Shown: piece by piece, positions 12,639-20,212 of the stretch
How the letters are laid out: each line of letters opens with the position of its first letter
How positions within the stretch are numbered: the stretch's first letter is position 1
Origin: an uncultured Corynebacterium sp.
Lineage (GTDB): Bacteria > Actinomycetota > Actinomycetes > Mycobacteriales > Mycobacteriaceae
Length of the DNA stretch: 20,212 nucleotides
Direction: 5' to 3'
Assembly (NCBI GenBank): GCA_946222625.1
Contig: CAMILJ010000019.1
Coordinates: 1-20,212 of the forward strand
Notes under the pieces: generated by a model
Told to the model about the DNA's origin: nothing
The model's input: only the letters and a program-made list of their open reading frames with translations
Database searches by the model: none
Program-made: the position numbers and the translations under genes

Positions 12639-13724
12639 ATGTCTCCAGAAAAGAAATCCACGTCGCCACGCTCCGAAGCGCGCCACACCGAGCGCCACCG
12701 CCGCAACGACCTCGCTATCGATACGGCAGCTGATAACCTCGGCGTGCGCCCGCATGCCGCCACTGCGGACTTTTCACCGCAGACCGAACCCAGCGCCCAG
12801 TCCGCTCTCGGCTCCGGCGTCGACGTCGATGACGCACAGCGCAAGCAATTCTCCAGCAGTGATTTCCGCGGCACCTCCAAGCTCAAGCTGTACGTTCGCC
12901 GCTTCTTCCGCAACAAGGCAGCTGCCGTCGGACTCGTCATCTTCGTGTTGCTCGCGCTCTTGTCCGTATTCGGGAGCTTCCTTACCCCGTGGTCCTTCGA
13001 TGAGCCGGACTTCTTCAACCTCTCCACCGGGCCTTCCCCGGAGCACTGGTTCGGAACCACGGACTCCGGAAACGATCTCTTTGCGCAGACCGTCCACGGC
13101 TTGGGCCGCTCGCTCATCATCGCACTCATCGTCTCGTTGGCCTCTACCCTGCTGTCCGCCTTCATCGGCGCGGCCGCGGCCATGTACGGCGGTGCGGTGG
13201 AAAAGGTCATCCTGGCAGTCATTCACTTCCTGCTGGCTATCCCGACCTTCCTGCTCATCGCCCTGGTGGTTTCTGATTCCGGCGGTGACTGGAAGCTGCT
13301 CATCGTGGTGCTCATCGCCTTCGGCTGGATGTATCCGGCGCGCGTCATCTGGGCCATGGCGCTCAGCGTGCGCGAGAACGACTATGTCCGTGCTGCCGAC
13401 TACATGGGAGTCTCGCGTCTGCGCACCATTTTCCGCCACGTAGTTCCCAATATCGGCTCGCTGCTCATCATCCAGGCGGCCCTGGGCGTGGTGTCCACCA
13501 TCATGTCGGAGACCGCACTGTCCTTCCTGGGCTTGGGCGTGAAGCTTCCCGACGTCTCCCTGGGCACCCTCCTGGCCGGCGGCGCCAACGCCGTCGAGGC
13601 CTCGCCCTGGCTCTTCTACTTCCCCGCAGGCATCCTCACGCTGCTGACCGTCTCCATGGCGTTCATCGCCGACGGCCTGCGCGATGCCATTGACCCCAAC
13701 TCGAACTCCGGAGGCCGAGCATGA
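12639..13724 (+). CDS. Oligopeptide/dipeptide ABC transporter permease (OppC/DppC family) with long N-terminal extension
   Basis: A 361-residue partner permease. Residues about 1-86 form a hydrophilic, probably cytosolic and disordered tail (MSPEKKSTSPRSEARHTERH onwards) before the usual OppC start KLYVRRFFRNKAAAVGL and the first helix. The usual OppC motifs follow: HWFGTTDSGNDLFAQTVHG in the extracytoplasmic loop, the coupling loop NDYVRAADYMGVSRLRTIFRH, and the closing helix ending FIADGLRDAIDPNS. OppC proteins are commonly about 280-310 residues, so the tail explains the extra length. The start touches the stop of the first permease, and the stop overlaps the ATPase start by 4 bases (ATGA, 13721-13724), so the tail is unlikely to be a start-site error unless an internal start is used. 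Confidence 0.92.
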   Translation: MSPEKKSTSPRSEARHTERHRRNDLAIDTAADNLGVRPHAATADFSPQTEPSAQSALGSGVDVDDAQRKQFSSSDFRGTSKLKLYVRRFFRNKAAAVGLVIFVLLALLSVFGSFLTPWSFDEPDFFNLSTGPSPEHWFGTTDSGNDLFAQTVHGLGRSLIIALIVSLASTLLSAFIGAAAAMYGGAVEKVILAVIHFLLAIPTFLLIALVVSDSGGDWKLLIVVLIAFGWMYPARVIWAMALSVRENDYVRAADYMGVSRLRTIFRHVVPNIGSLLIIQAALGVVSTIMSETALSFLGLGVKLPDVSLGTLLAGGANAVEASPWLFYFPAGILTLLTVSMAFIADGLRDAIDPNSNSGGRA

Positions 13725-15691
13725 CCCCGCAGAATACTGCACACACCGCCAACGCCGTCCCGGCCAGCCGCGCCACCGACCCCACTGCATCCACCGAGCC
13801 GGTGCTGTCCGTGCGCAACCTCACCGTCACCTTCCCCTCGGAGGCCGGCTCCGTCCACGCGGTGCGTGGCGTCGACTTCGACCTCATGCCGGGCCGCACC
13901 CTGGCGATTGTGGGCGAGTCCGGCTCCGGTAAGTCCGTGACCTCTTTGGCCGTCATGGGCCTGTTGCCCGACTACGCCAAGGTGGAAGGCTCCGTGGTCT
14001 ATGCCGGCACCGAGCTCATTGGCAAGTCCGACAAGGAAATGTCGAAGATCCGCGGCAAGGATATCGCCATGATCTTCCAGGATCCTCTCTCCTCCCTGAC
14101 CCCGGTGTTCTCCATCGGTGACCAGCTCATCGAAGCCATCCAAACCCACCGCGATGTCTCCAAAAAGGAGGCAGAGAAGGAAGCAGTACGCCTGCTCGAG
14201 CTCGTCGGCATTCCGGAAGCGGACAAGCGCGTGAAGTCCTTCCCGCACGAATTCTCCGGCGGTATGCGCCAGCGCGTCGTCATCGCCATCGCCATGGCCA
14301 ACAACCCGCGCGTCATCATCGCCGACGAGCCCACCACTGCGCTCGACGTCACCATTCAGGCCCAGATCCTGGAGGTCCTCAAGGTGGCCCAGCGCGAAAC
14401 GGGCGCCGCGGTCATCATGATTACCCACGACATGGGTGTGGTCGCCGGCACCGCCGACGACGTCCTGGTCATGTACGCCGGGCGCCCGGTGGAGCTCGGT
14501 GATGTCGACACCATCTTCAACAACCCCAAGATGCCCTATACCGTGGGCCTTCTCGGGTCGACGCCGCGCGTGGACAAGGCCACCGACGAACCACTGACCC
14601 CCATCGCGGGTACCCCGCCGCAGCTTATCGACGTCGCCGCGGAGTGCCCCTTCGCTGACCGCTGCCCCGTGGTGAAGGATGAGTGCCGAACCTTGGAGCC
14701 CGAGCTGCGCACGCTTGACGACGTCCCCGGACACTTCGCCTCCTGCCTGCGCTCCGACGAGATCAAGGACGGCACCATCGGTGGCGAGCGCATGTACCCG
14801 TTGCCGAAGATTTCCGCCGATACCCTGGGCGATACCCCCTACGAGCAGCGGCCGGTCACCCTGGAGGTCAAGAACCTGGTCAAGGACTTCCCGCTCATCA
14901 AGGGAGCGATTCTCAAGCGCCGCGTCGGCACAGTACACGCGGTCAAGAACGTCAGCTTCGACGTGCACCAAGGCGAGTGCTTCGCCATCGTGGGTGAGTC
15001 CGGCTCCGGCAAGACCACCACCCTCCTGGAAATCATGGACCTGAACCCACCCGAGGGTTCCACCATCGTGGTCAACGGCACCAACACCTCCGGCTTGAGT
15101 GCGTCGGCACGCCGTAAGCTGCGCAAGGACATCCAAATCGTCTTCCAGGACCCGATGAGTTCGCTCAACCCGCGCATGACTATTCGTGAGATCATCGCTG
15201 AGCCGTTGGAGTCGCTGGGGTATGAGGGGGACGTCGGCCAGCGCGTGGCTGAGCTGATGAAACTCGTCGGCCTCGAGTCCCACCAAGTGGACCGCTTCCC
15301 TGGCCACTTCTCTGGCGGGCAGCGCCAGCGCATCGGCCTGGCCCGCGCTCTGGCCACCAACCCCTCCATCGTGGTGCTCGACGAGCCCGTCTCCGCCCTC
15401 GATGTGTCCATCCAGGCCGGCATCATCAACCTGCTGCACGACCTGAAGAACCGCCTGGGTATTTCCCTGGTCTTCGTCGCCCACGACCTCTCCGTGGTGC
15501 GCCACCTTTCCGACAAGGTCGCCGTGATGTACAAGGGCGATTTCGTGGAATACGGCCCCACGGACGAGGTCTTTGACAACCCGCAACACGCCTATACCCG
15601 CGCGCTGCTCTCCGCCATCCCGGTGCCGGATCCAGCCGTGGAACGTGACCGGGTACGCGAGATTTACCAGCCCGCCGAAAACCCGGCTTAG
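13721..15691 (+). CDS. Fused double ABC ATPase of the peptide transporter (OppD-OppF / DppD-DppF in one chain)
   Basis: A 656-residue cytosolic protein with two complete nucleotide-binding domains. First: Walker A GESGSGKS (65-72), signature FSGGMRQR (178-185), Walker B with Asp202-Glu203. Second: Walker A GESGSGKT (425-432), signature FSGGQRQR (530-537), Walker B with Asp554-Glu555. The linker between them is the oligopeptide-transporter C-terminal extension with four cysteines, 309, 315, 322 and 342 (CPFADRCPVVKDEC then HFASC). In related OppD/DppD proteins these cysteines hold an iron-sulfur cluster; the second half lacks them. The fusion replaces two separate subunits and would form the whole ATPase unit alone. 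It overlaps the OppC gene by 4 bases and is followed by 60 bp before the binding-protein gene. Confidence 0.95.
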   Translation: MTPQNTAHTANAVPASRATDPTASTEPVLSVRNLTVTFPSEAGSVHAVRGVDFDLMPGRTLAIVGESGSGKSVTSLAVMGLLPDYAKVEGSVVYAGTELIGKSDKEMSKIRGKDIAMIFQDPLSSLTPVFSIGDQLIEAIQTHRDVSKKEAEKEAVRLLELVGIPEADKRVKSFPHEFSGGMRQRVVIAIAMANNPRVIIADEPTTALDVTIQAQILEVLKVAQRETGAAVIMITHDMGVVAGTADDVLVMYAGRPVELGDVDTIFNNPKMPYTVGLLGSTPRVDKATDEPLTPIAGTPPQLIDVAAECPFADRCPVVKDECRTLEPELRTLDDVPGHFASCLRSDEIKDGTIGGERMYPLPKISADTLGDTPYEQRPVTLEVKNLVKDFPLIKGAILKRRVGTVHAVKNVSFDVHQGECFAIVGESGSGKTTTLLEIMDLNPPEGSTIVVNGTNTSGLSASARRKLRKDIQIVFQDPMSSLNPRMTIREIIAEPLESLGYEGDVGQRVAELMKLVGLESHQVDRFPGHFSGGQRQRIGLARALATNPSIVVLDEPVSALDVSIQAGIINLLHDLKNRLGISLVFVAHDLSVVRHLSDKVAVMYKGDFVEYGPTDEVFDNPQHAYTRALLSAIPVPDPAVERDRVREIYQPAENPA

Positions 15692-15737
15692 CAAGACTTA
15701 TAACTAAATACTCACCTTTGTCTCCATGTTTCCTCTC

Positions 15738-15744
15738 GAAAGGA
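15738..15744 (+). promoter_or_regulatory. Strong Shine-Dalgarno of the peptide-binding lipoprotein gene
   Basis: GAAAGGA lies 7 bases before the ATG at 15752. The 60-bp gap before the gene is AT-rich at its start (TTATAACTAAATAC from about 15698), which could be a secondary promoter that raises binding-protein expression, but no clear -35 box is visible. Confidence 0.5.
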
Positions 15745-15751
15745 CACACAT

Positions 15752-17449
15752 ATGAATATGAAGCTCCGCAGGACCGCCCTCGCAGTGGTCACCGCCTCTG
15801 CCCTCATCCTGACCGGCTGCGCCTCCGATAGCGGCTCCGGCTCCGATGGATCAGGCAATTCCGCCTCCGGCGAGAAGCTCGACGTCAAGCTGGACGGCTC
15901 CTACAACCCTAAGGACCGCTCCGAGCTGAAGGAGGGCGGCGAGCTGCGCCTAGCCATTGATGAGATTTCCCAGCAGCAAAACCCCTTCCAGGCCGACGGC
16001 ACCCGCTACACCAGCGACGTTTGGAAGTACTACAACCCGCAAATTGGCCTCTTCGACGGCGCGGGTGAGTTCCATGTCAACAATGACTACATCACGGATG
16101 TCAAGGACGAGGAGAAGGACGGTAAGACCGTCGTCACCTTCACCATCCACGAGAAGGCGCAGTACAACGACGGCACCCCGATTGACTGGAAGTCTTTTGA
16201 GAACACCTGGAAATTCAACAACGGTGAGGACGAGGAGGCCAATGTCTCTTCCACCGATGGCTACGAGCTGATCGAGTCCGTCGAGCCGGGTGAAAACGAC
16301 AAGCAGGCCGTCATCACCTTCAAGCAGACTTACCCCTGGTGGCAGGGCCTATTCAACATCCTGCTCCCACCGCAAATTGACTCCGCCGAGAAGTTCAACG
16401 AGGCCTACCTGGGCAAGGTCCACCCGGAGTGGGGCGCGGGCCCGTTCAAGGTTGAAAACGTTGACTTCCAGAGCGGCAGCGCCACCTTCGTCCCGAACGA
16501 GAAGTGGTGGGGCGATAAGCCGTTCTTGGAGAAGGTCTCCTACCGCCAGATGGAAGATCAGGCCTCCATCAACGCGTTTAAGGCCGGCGAGATTGATGCA
16601 ACTGGCGTAGGCAACAAGGAGCGTCTGGCTGCGGTCAAGGACATGCAGGACATCGAGATCCGTACCGCCATGGCTCCGTCTAAGTCCCTCTATACGCTCA
16701 ACTCCAAGAACAAGATTCTCTCCGACATTAAGGTGCGCGAGGCCATTATGGCCGGCATCGACCGCTCCACGCTGTCTGAGATCCGCTTCAATGGCCTCAA
16801 CGGCTACACCGAGGACCTGCCAGGTTCCTTCAACCTCTACCAAACCCAAGAGGGCTACGAGGACAACGTTGGCGCGGTCATCACGTTCGACCCGGAGAAA
16901 GCTAAGTCGCTCCTCGATGAGGCCGGATGGAAGGAAGGCAGCGACGGCATCCGCGAGAAGGACGGCAAGAAGCTGTCCGTGCGCTATTCACTGCTGGGTG
17001 ACTCTTCCACTGGCAAGGCCCAAGCCACTGCCACCCAGAAGATGATGAAGGACATCGGCGTGGACCTGAAGGTGGAGGAACGCCCCTCCTCCGACTTCTC
17101 CAAGATCACCTCTTCCTATGACTTCGACATTCTGCCAATGGGATTCTCTTCCGGTGATCCCTTCGGTGTGGCCTACTTCGGCCAGGTCTACCGCACCGGC
17201 TCCCAGCTCAACCGCTCCGGCACGGGCACACCAGAGATGGACAAGAAGATCGACGAACTCTCCACGATCGCCGACCCAAAGGAGCAGATTAAGGAAGCGA
17301 ACAAGCTCGAGAAGGAAGCCTTGGCACAGTACGGCATCATTCCTATCTTCAACGGACCGGCCATGGTTGCGACCCACCCCGATATCGCAAACTTCGGTGC
17401 CAACTCCTTCGCCGTCATCGAGGTGGAAAACATCGGCTACACCAAGTAG
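15752..17449 (+). CDS. Peptide ABC transporter substrate-binding lipoprotein (SBP family 5, OppA/DppA-like)
   Basis: A 565-residue exported lipoprotein. It begins MNMKLRRTALAVVTASALIL and has the lipobox LTGC with Cys23 as the lipid site, then a Ser/Gly-rich tether (ASDSGSGSDGSGNSASG). The family 5 binding fold spans about 65-560, with the usual signs: GGELRLAIDEIS, YNDGTPIDWKSFENTWKF, WGAGPFKVENVDF, EKWWGDKPFLEKVSYR and KVREAIMAGIDRSTL. It binds the solute outside the cell and docks on the permease pair. Ligand cannot be read from the sequence; the size and partners point to oligopeptides. It is the last gene of the operon, before a strong terminator. A second ATG two codons later (15758) is less well spaced from the Shine-Dalgarno. 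Confidence 0.93.
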   Translation: MNMKLRRTALAVVTASALILTGCASDSGSGSDGSGNSASGEKLDVKLDGSYNPKDRSELKEGGELRLAIDEISQQQNPFQADGTRYTSDVWKYYNPQIGLFDGAGEFHVNNDYITDVKDEEKDGKTVVTFTIHEKAQYNDGTPIDWKSFENTWKFNNGEDEEANVSSTDGYELIESVEPGENDKQAVITFKQTYPWWQGLFNILLPPQIDSAEKFNEAYLGKVHPEWGAGPFKVENVDFQSGSATFVPNEKWWGDKPFLEKVSYRQMEDQASINAFKAGEIDATGVGNKERLAAVKDMQDIEIRTAMAPSKSLYTLNSKNKILSDIKVREAIMAGIDRSTLSEIRFNGLNGYTEDLPGSFNLYQTQEGYEDNVGAVITFDPEKAKSLLDEAGWKEGSDGIREKDGKKLSVRYSLLGDSSTGKAQATATQKMMKDIGVDLKVEERPSSDFSKITSSYDFDILPMGFSSGDPFGVAYFGQVYRTGSQLNRSGTGTPEMDKKIDELSTIADPKEQIKEANKLEKEALAQYGIIPIFNGPAMVATHPDIANFGANSFAVIEVENIGYTK

Positions 17450-17480
17450 GTAACGGCCGCCTAGCACCACCCAAGGCAGC

Positions 17481-17517
17481 AAAGAGGGCCTTCCCCAAGC
17501 GGGAAGGCCCTCTTTTT
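17481..17517 (+). terminator. Strong Rho-independent terminator of the peptide transporter operon
   Basis: AAAGAGGGCCTTCCC (17481-17495) pairs perfectly with GGGAAGGCCCTCTTT (17501-17515) around the loop CAAGC, and the right arm runs into TTTTT ending at 17517. It begins about 30 bases after the binding-protein stop. On the other strand the stem is also followed by a short TTT, so it may partly serve the convergent SPFH gene, which stops 31 bp away. Confidence 0.93.
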
Positions 17518-17547
17518 ATGTGCTGAGCTTAGTCTTAAGCGCTGTGC

Positions 17548-18750
17548 TTAGTTATTGCCCTTGTTGAGCTGGTTGCGCAGCTGGTCAAAATAGTCGCGCG
17601 CGCTCTGCGGCTGGTTATTGCCCTGCGGCGGGGAAGGGAAGCTCGGAATCTGGCTAAAGCCCTGGCCCTGCTGTGGTGCATTCTGCACCTGCTGCTGTGC
17701 TTGTTGCTGTGCGCGCTGCGCCTGCTCCATCGCTTCAGCTTCGCGGCGGGCGCGCTCGTCGCGCTCACGGCGCTCCTGCTCCTCGCGGCGACGACGTGCA
17801 GCACCGGAATCCTCACGGCTGTGCTTGTTGTCGGATAGGGAAACCGACGGCTTCGGCGCTTCATTAATGGCGTTGGTGGACAGCAGCGTGTCGCGCATAC
17901 CGCCGAAGAGATCCTGCATGCCGCCGGGATTAGACGGCATGTAGAGCACGTTGGTGTGGGCGCGGTCGGCCACATCCACCATGGCGTCGAGATACTGGGA
18001 GACCAGCATGAGGGTCTCGGGGTTCTCCTGCACGCCGGCTGCACGCAGCAGCTCATACTGCTGGGCAATACCTTCGACAATCTCCTTACGCTGGTCAGCT
18101 ACACCGCGACCCTGGAGCTTCTTGGCCTCAGCCGCACCCTCGGCCTCCTTGACCACGCGGATCTTCTCGGCCTCCGCCTGCGCCACAGCAGCCTCGCGCT
18201 CACGCTGTGCGGCGTTAATGGAGTTCATGGACTCGCGCACGCGGGCATCCGGGCGAATATCGGTAACGAGGGTGTTGACGAAGTTCCAGCCGTAGGCGGC
18301 CATGTTATCGCGCAGGGACATCGCTACGTTGCGGGCGATGGTGTCCTTGGAAGAGAAAGAATCATCCAGGTTCATGTTGGCCACCGAGGAACGAACGTTG
18401 TCCTGAACGTAGGCCACGATCTGCTGCTCGTGGTTAGACAGGGTGTAGAAAGCCTGACGCTCGCTGCCCTGCACTACCTCATACTGCACGGCAACGGGGA
18501 TCTGAACGAAGACGTTGTCCTTAGTCTTAGTTTCCACCATCACGTCGAGCTGACGAATCTGCAGGCTGATCTTGGCACGCACGCGGTCAACGTAGGGAAC
18601 TTTAAAGTGCAAGCCCGCGTGAGCAACGTTCACGAACTTACCCATCCGCTCAATGATGGCGGCCTCCTTCGTCCGGACGATGAAGAAACCGTCGAAGGCG
18701 GTGGCAATAATAAGTAGGAGAATCACGCCAATGACGATGAGACCGGCCAT
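17548..18750 (-). CDS. SPFH/band 7 domain membrane protein (stomatin/prohibitin family)
   Basis: A 400-residue protein: one N-terminal membrane helix (about 2-25), an SPFH domain (about 25-185: ERMGKFVNVAHAGLHFKVPY, RQLDVMVETKTKDNVFVQIP), an Ala/Glu-rich coiled coil (about 190-245: AQREREAAVAQAEAEKIRVV), and a C-terminal tail with a run of Arg/Glu (about 305-335) followed by a Gln-rich stretch (about 338-395). Such proteins make large ring or raft-like assemblies on the cytoplasmic membrane; some help quality control by membrane proteases. The start ATG has AGAAAGGA 8 bases upstream. Bacterial relatives are often encoded with an NfeD-type protease/partner; none is in the window. It follows the peptidase gene by 105 bp on the same strand, possibly with its own promoter. 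Exact role unknown. Confidence 0.92.
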   Translation of the reverse strand: MAGLIVIGVILLLIIATAFDGFFIVRTKEAAIIERMGKFVNVAHAGLHFKVPYVDRVRAKISLQIRQLDVMVETKTKDNVFVQIPVAVQYEVVQGSERQAFYTLSNHEQQIVAYVQDNVRSSVANMNLDDSFSSKDTIARNVAMSLRDNMAAYGWNFVNTLVTDIRPDARVRESMNSINAAQREREAAVAQAEAEKIRVVKEAEGAAEAKKLQGRGVADQRKEIVEGIAQQYELLRAAGVQENPETLMLVSQYLDAMVDVADRAHTNVLYMPSNPGGMQDLFGGMRDTLLSTNAINEAPKPSVSLSDNKHSREDSGAARRRREEQERRERDERARREAEAMEQAQRAQQQAQQQVQNAPQQGQGFSQIPSFPSPPQGNNQPQSARDYFDQLRNQLNKGNN

Positions 18751-18769
18751 AGGCTTATCCTTTCTGCTC

Positions 18770-18788
18770 GGTTAAGATTTTCCTAACC
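18770..18788. promoter_or_regulatory. Imperfect 19-bp dyad upstream of the SPFH gene
   Basis: The outer arms GGTTA (18770-18774) and TAACC (18784-18788) match perfectly and two of the inner pairs also match. It lies 20-38 bases before the SPFH start, where a promoter/operator is expected. Next to it GTGTG-C-CACAC (18790-18800) is a second small palindrome. No clear -10 box was found, so this is a weak regulatory call. Confidence 0.25.
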
Positions 18789-18855
18789 AGTGTGCCACAC
18801 GGTGACCACCACCACATCTTGGGGGAGATCACTCCCCGAGCTCACTCGGAGCCCT

Positions 18856-20103
18856 TTAACGCTCGTCAGCAGCGCGGAAGAGCTCACCCAAAATTCCCGC
18901 CCCGTCCTCGCTGATCCCGTTGTGCTGGAAGCGGTTGGTCACCACTGGGCGCAAGTCGCGGTAGGTCTCCCCTGTGGCCAGGGAATCCTCGAAGGGCACG
19001 AAGATATCGTCAAGGTAGATGGCGGCGGAGGCGGTCACGGGGGCGGCGGCAAGCGCGGCGTCGTACGGCGAGCTAGCCCACTCGTGGGCGGCGAGCTCCT
19101 CGGCTGCCTGCTTGAAGGGGCGCAGCGCCGGGTCCTCGTCGAATTGCCAGGGGAAGATGTGCTCACCGGTCAGATAGGTGCCATCCTCGGCGAACTCGGG
19201 GAATTCCTCGCGCACGCGGTGCGCTGCCCAGCCGGTGACGGCCTGGCCGCCAACGCCACCATAAATGGACTCATGAATCGCTGCGTAGAGCGGTCCAGCC
19301 TGGAAGCTCACGCGGCTTCCGACGTTGTTGAGGAAGTCCGAACGCAAGCGCTTCTCGCCGTTCACCGTCCGGAAAGGCTCCTCCAGCAGGTAGGCCAGAG
19401 AATCGAATCCGGTGCCGCGTCCCAACTCAATGCCGATAGTGCGGAAGCGGCGGGAGGAGAGGCGCTCCCTTGTCGGCAGCAGCTCTTCCGAGTTGTCCAG
19501 GTGGTGGAGGATTTCCTCGATGCGCGCTTCAGCCCACGGGAACTGGGCATAGAAGCGTTCGTGGCGGACCTTGAGCTTGGCAAAGGTGGTGCGGTAGAGA
19601 TCATCCGCGCCCTTGGTCAGGGTGGGCAGCCCGCCTGTAAGGAAGGCGCGCCCGATGGAATCAGGGAACATCGAAACATAGGCGGTAATGATGAAGCCGC
19701 CGAAGGATTGGCCAAAGAGATCCCAGGACTCCTCGCCGAGGTGCTCGCGCAGGCGCTCGGCATCGCGCACGATGTTTTCCTGGCGCAATTGGGCCAAACG
19801 TGTGGCGCTGCGATCCTCAGCGGGACTGAGCTCATCGATGCGGTGGCTGCGCCCAGTGCCGCGCTGGTCCATGAGGATCCAGCGGTAGCGCTCCAGGCCT
19901 TTGCCGATGAGCCCGGTGGCACCCGTCGGCCGCGGTGCCGGAAAACCCGGCCCGCCCTGGTTATAGAGCAGCGCCGGGTAATTCTCACCGCCCGGCGGGA
20001 TGATTTCCCGAGCGTAGAGCTCGAACTCCCCCGCAGCGGGATTGTCATAGTCCCACGGGACGGTGATGGTGTGTTCCTTGATGGTATGGCCGAAGCGTTT
20101 CAT
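18856..20103 (-). CDS. Proline iminopeptidase-type alpha/beta hydrolase (peptidase family S33)
   Basis: A 415-residue cytosolic enzyme without signal peptide. The oxyanion region is LLYNQGGPGFPAP (46-58), the strand before the nucleophile is RWILMDQRGTGRS (74-86), and the nucleophile motif is GQSFGG with Ser133. The likely acid is Asp366 (YLDDIFVP) and the base His394 (NRFQHNGI). This set is characteristic of prolyl aminopeptidases, which remove N-terminal proline from peptides; the DQRGTGRS and GGPG motifs and the large cap domain (about 165-345) support this over simple esterases. Substrate preference is not proven by motifs. The ATG has no strong Shine-Dalgarno, and the upstream gene stops only 4 bases before it, so translation is probably coupled. 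It could work downstream of the peptide importer. Confidence 0.88.
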   Translation of the reverse strand: MKRFGHTIKEHTITVPWDYDNPAAGEFELYAREIIPPGGENYPALLYNQGGPGFPAPRPTGATGLIGKGLERYRWILMDQRGTGRSHRIDELSPAEDRSATRLAQLRQENIVRDAERLREHLGEESWDLFGQSFGGFIITAYVSMFPDSIGRAFLTGGLPTLTKGADDLYRTTFAKLKVRHERFYAQFPWAEARIEEILHHLDNSEELLPTRERLSSRRFRTIGIELGRGTGFDSLAYLLEEPFRTVNGEKRLRSDFLNNVGSRVSFQAGPLYAAIHESIYGGVGGQAVTGWAAHRVREEFPEFAEDGTYLTGEHIFPWQFDEDPALRPFKQAAEELAAHEWASSPYDAALAAAPVTASAAIYLDDIFVPFEDSLATGETYRDLRPVVTNRFQHNGISEDGAGILGELFRAADER

Positions 20104-20107
20104 GCTT

Positions 20108-20212
20108 CTAGTAGACCACGAAACCTTCCTTTCGGAACACCTCGCGGATCTTCTCCACGTCTTCCAGCTTCGGTGGCTTCGTATCCTCCAGGGTGTACGG
20201 GTAGCCCAGCTC
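20108..20212 (-). CDS. C-terminal fragment of an unidentified protein (runs off right edge)
   Basis: The last 34 codons and TAG stop (20108-20110) of an open frame that enters from the right. The peptide includes ELGYPYTLEDTKPP, then KLEDVEKIREVF and ends KEGFVVY. No family is recognised from this tail. It is read as coding because the frame is open to the edge, the codon use resembles the neighbours, and its stop lies 4 bases before the peptidase ATG, a typical operon spacing. Confidence 0.6.
   Translation of the reverse strand, partial: ELGYPYTLEDTKPPKLEDVEKIREVFRKEGFVVY

Noticed and set aside
11757..12755. 332-codon minus-strand open frame opposite the first permease
   Set aside because: Composition is that of an antisense shadow; it spans the junction of two well-supported permease genes.
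13616..15694. 692-codon open frame on the minus strand opposite the double ABC ATPase
   Set aside because: Despite its length it mirrors the ATPase gene exactly, is rich in Asp/Gly/His/Val, has no recognisable motif and crosses into the permease gene. Long antisense frames are expected from strong third-position G/C bias.
18805..18855. Terminator for the peptidase gene (GGGGAG/CTCCCC dyad near 18823-18838)
   Set aside because: A 6-bp stem with a 4-base loop can form, but no T run follows on the minus strand, so it is not supported as a terminator.
1..20212. CRISPR arrays, tRNA/rRNA genes, insertion sequences, phage genes or toxin-antitoxin pairs
   Set aside because: I saw no regularly spaced repeats, cloverleaf-like or rRNA sequence, transposase or integrase motifs. 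Gene content is ordinary chromosomal.

Overview
The window reads as a GC-rich corynebacterial chromosome segment. The main reason is a single-chain type I fatty acid synthase of about 2,990 residues, which among bacteria is typical of Corynebacterium, Mycobacterium and relatives. Fused, fully lipoprotein-anchored peptide transport genes and candidate near-leaderless promoters (TANNNT -10 boxes very close to start codons) fit the same group. Species cannot be fixed from the sequence. All calls come from reading motifs and gene order; no database search was run.

Layout from left to right. Positions 1-1210 (minus strand) hold the start of a sugar-type ABC importer: a substrate-binding lipoprotein whose stop overlaps the start of a RbsC-like permease that runs off the left edge. 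Positions 1308-10289 (minus) hold the giant fatty acid synthase, with recognisable AT, ER, DH, MPT, ACP, KR and KS regions and all the key catalytic residues I looked for. Immediately upstream of it lies a 56-residue ORF (10295-10465, minus) whose stop nearly touches the synthase start and which carries the synthase Shine-Dalgarno in its last codons. It looks like the first gene of a two-gene, translationally coupled fas operon. Only 37 bp separate it from a divergent gene (10503-11285, plus) for an exported HNH/DUF1524-type nuclease.

A 369-bp, comparatively AT-rich non-coding stretch (11286-11654) follows, rich in dyad symmetry. It includes a 14-bp perfect palindrome, a TCACAT-N10-ATGTGA inverted repeat overlapping a possible -10 box, and a perfect 13-bp hairpin in what would be the 5' leader of the next operon. 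That operon (11655-17449, plus) encodes a complete oligopeptide/dipeptide ABC importer: two permeases, one fused double ATPase with a four-cysteine motif, and a lipoprotein binding protein. It ends in a strong Rho-independent terminator at 17481-17517.

The right part is on the minus strand: an SPFH/band 7 membrane protein (17548-18750), a proline-iminopeptidase-type serine hydrolase (18856-20103), and the C-terminus of an unidentified protein just upstream of it (20108-20212). The oligopeptide importer and the peptidase could together support use of proline-containing peptides, but that is inference.

I did not find a convincing wholly new multi-gene system. The observations most worth a second look are the small ORF coupled to the fatty acid synthase, the compact divergent promoter beside it, and the structured leader/operator region before the peptide importer. 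I saw no tRNA, rRNA, CRISPR array, insertion sequence or phage gene.
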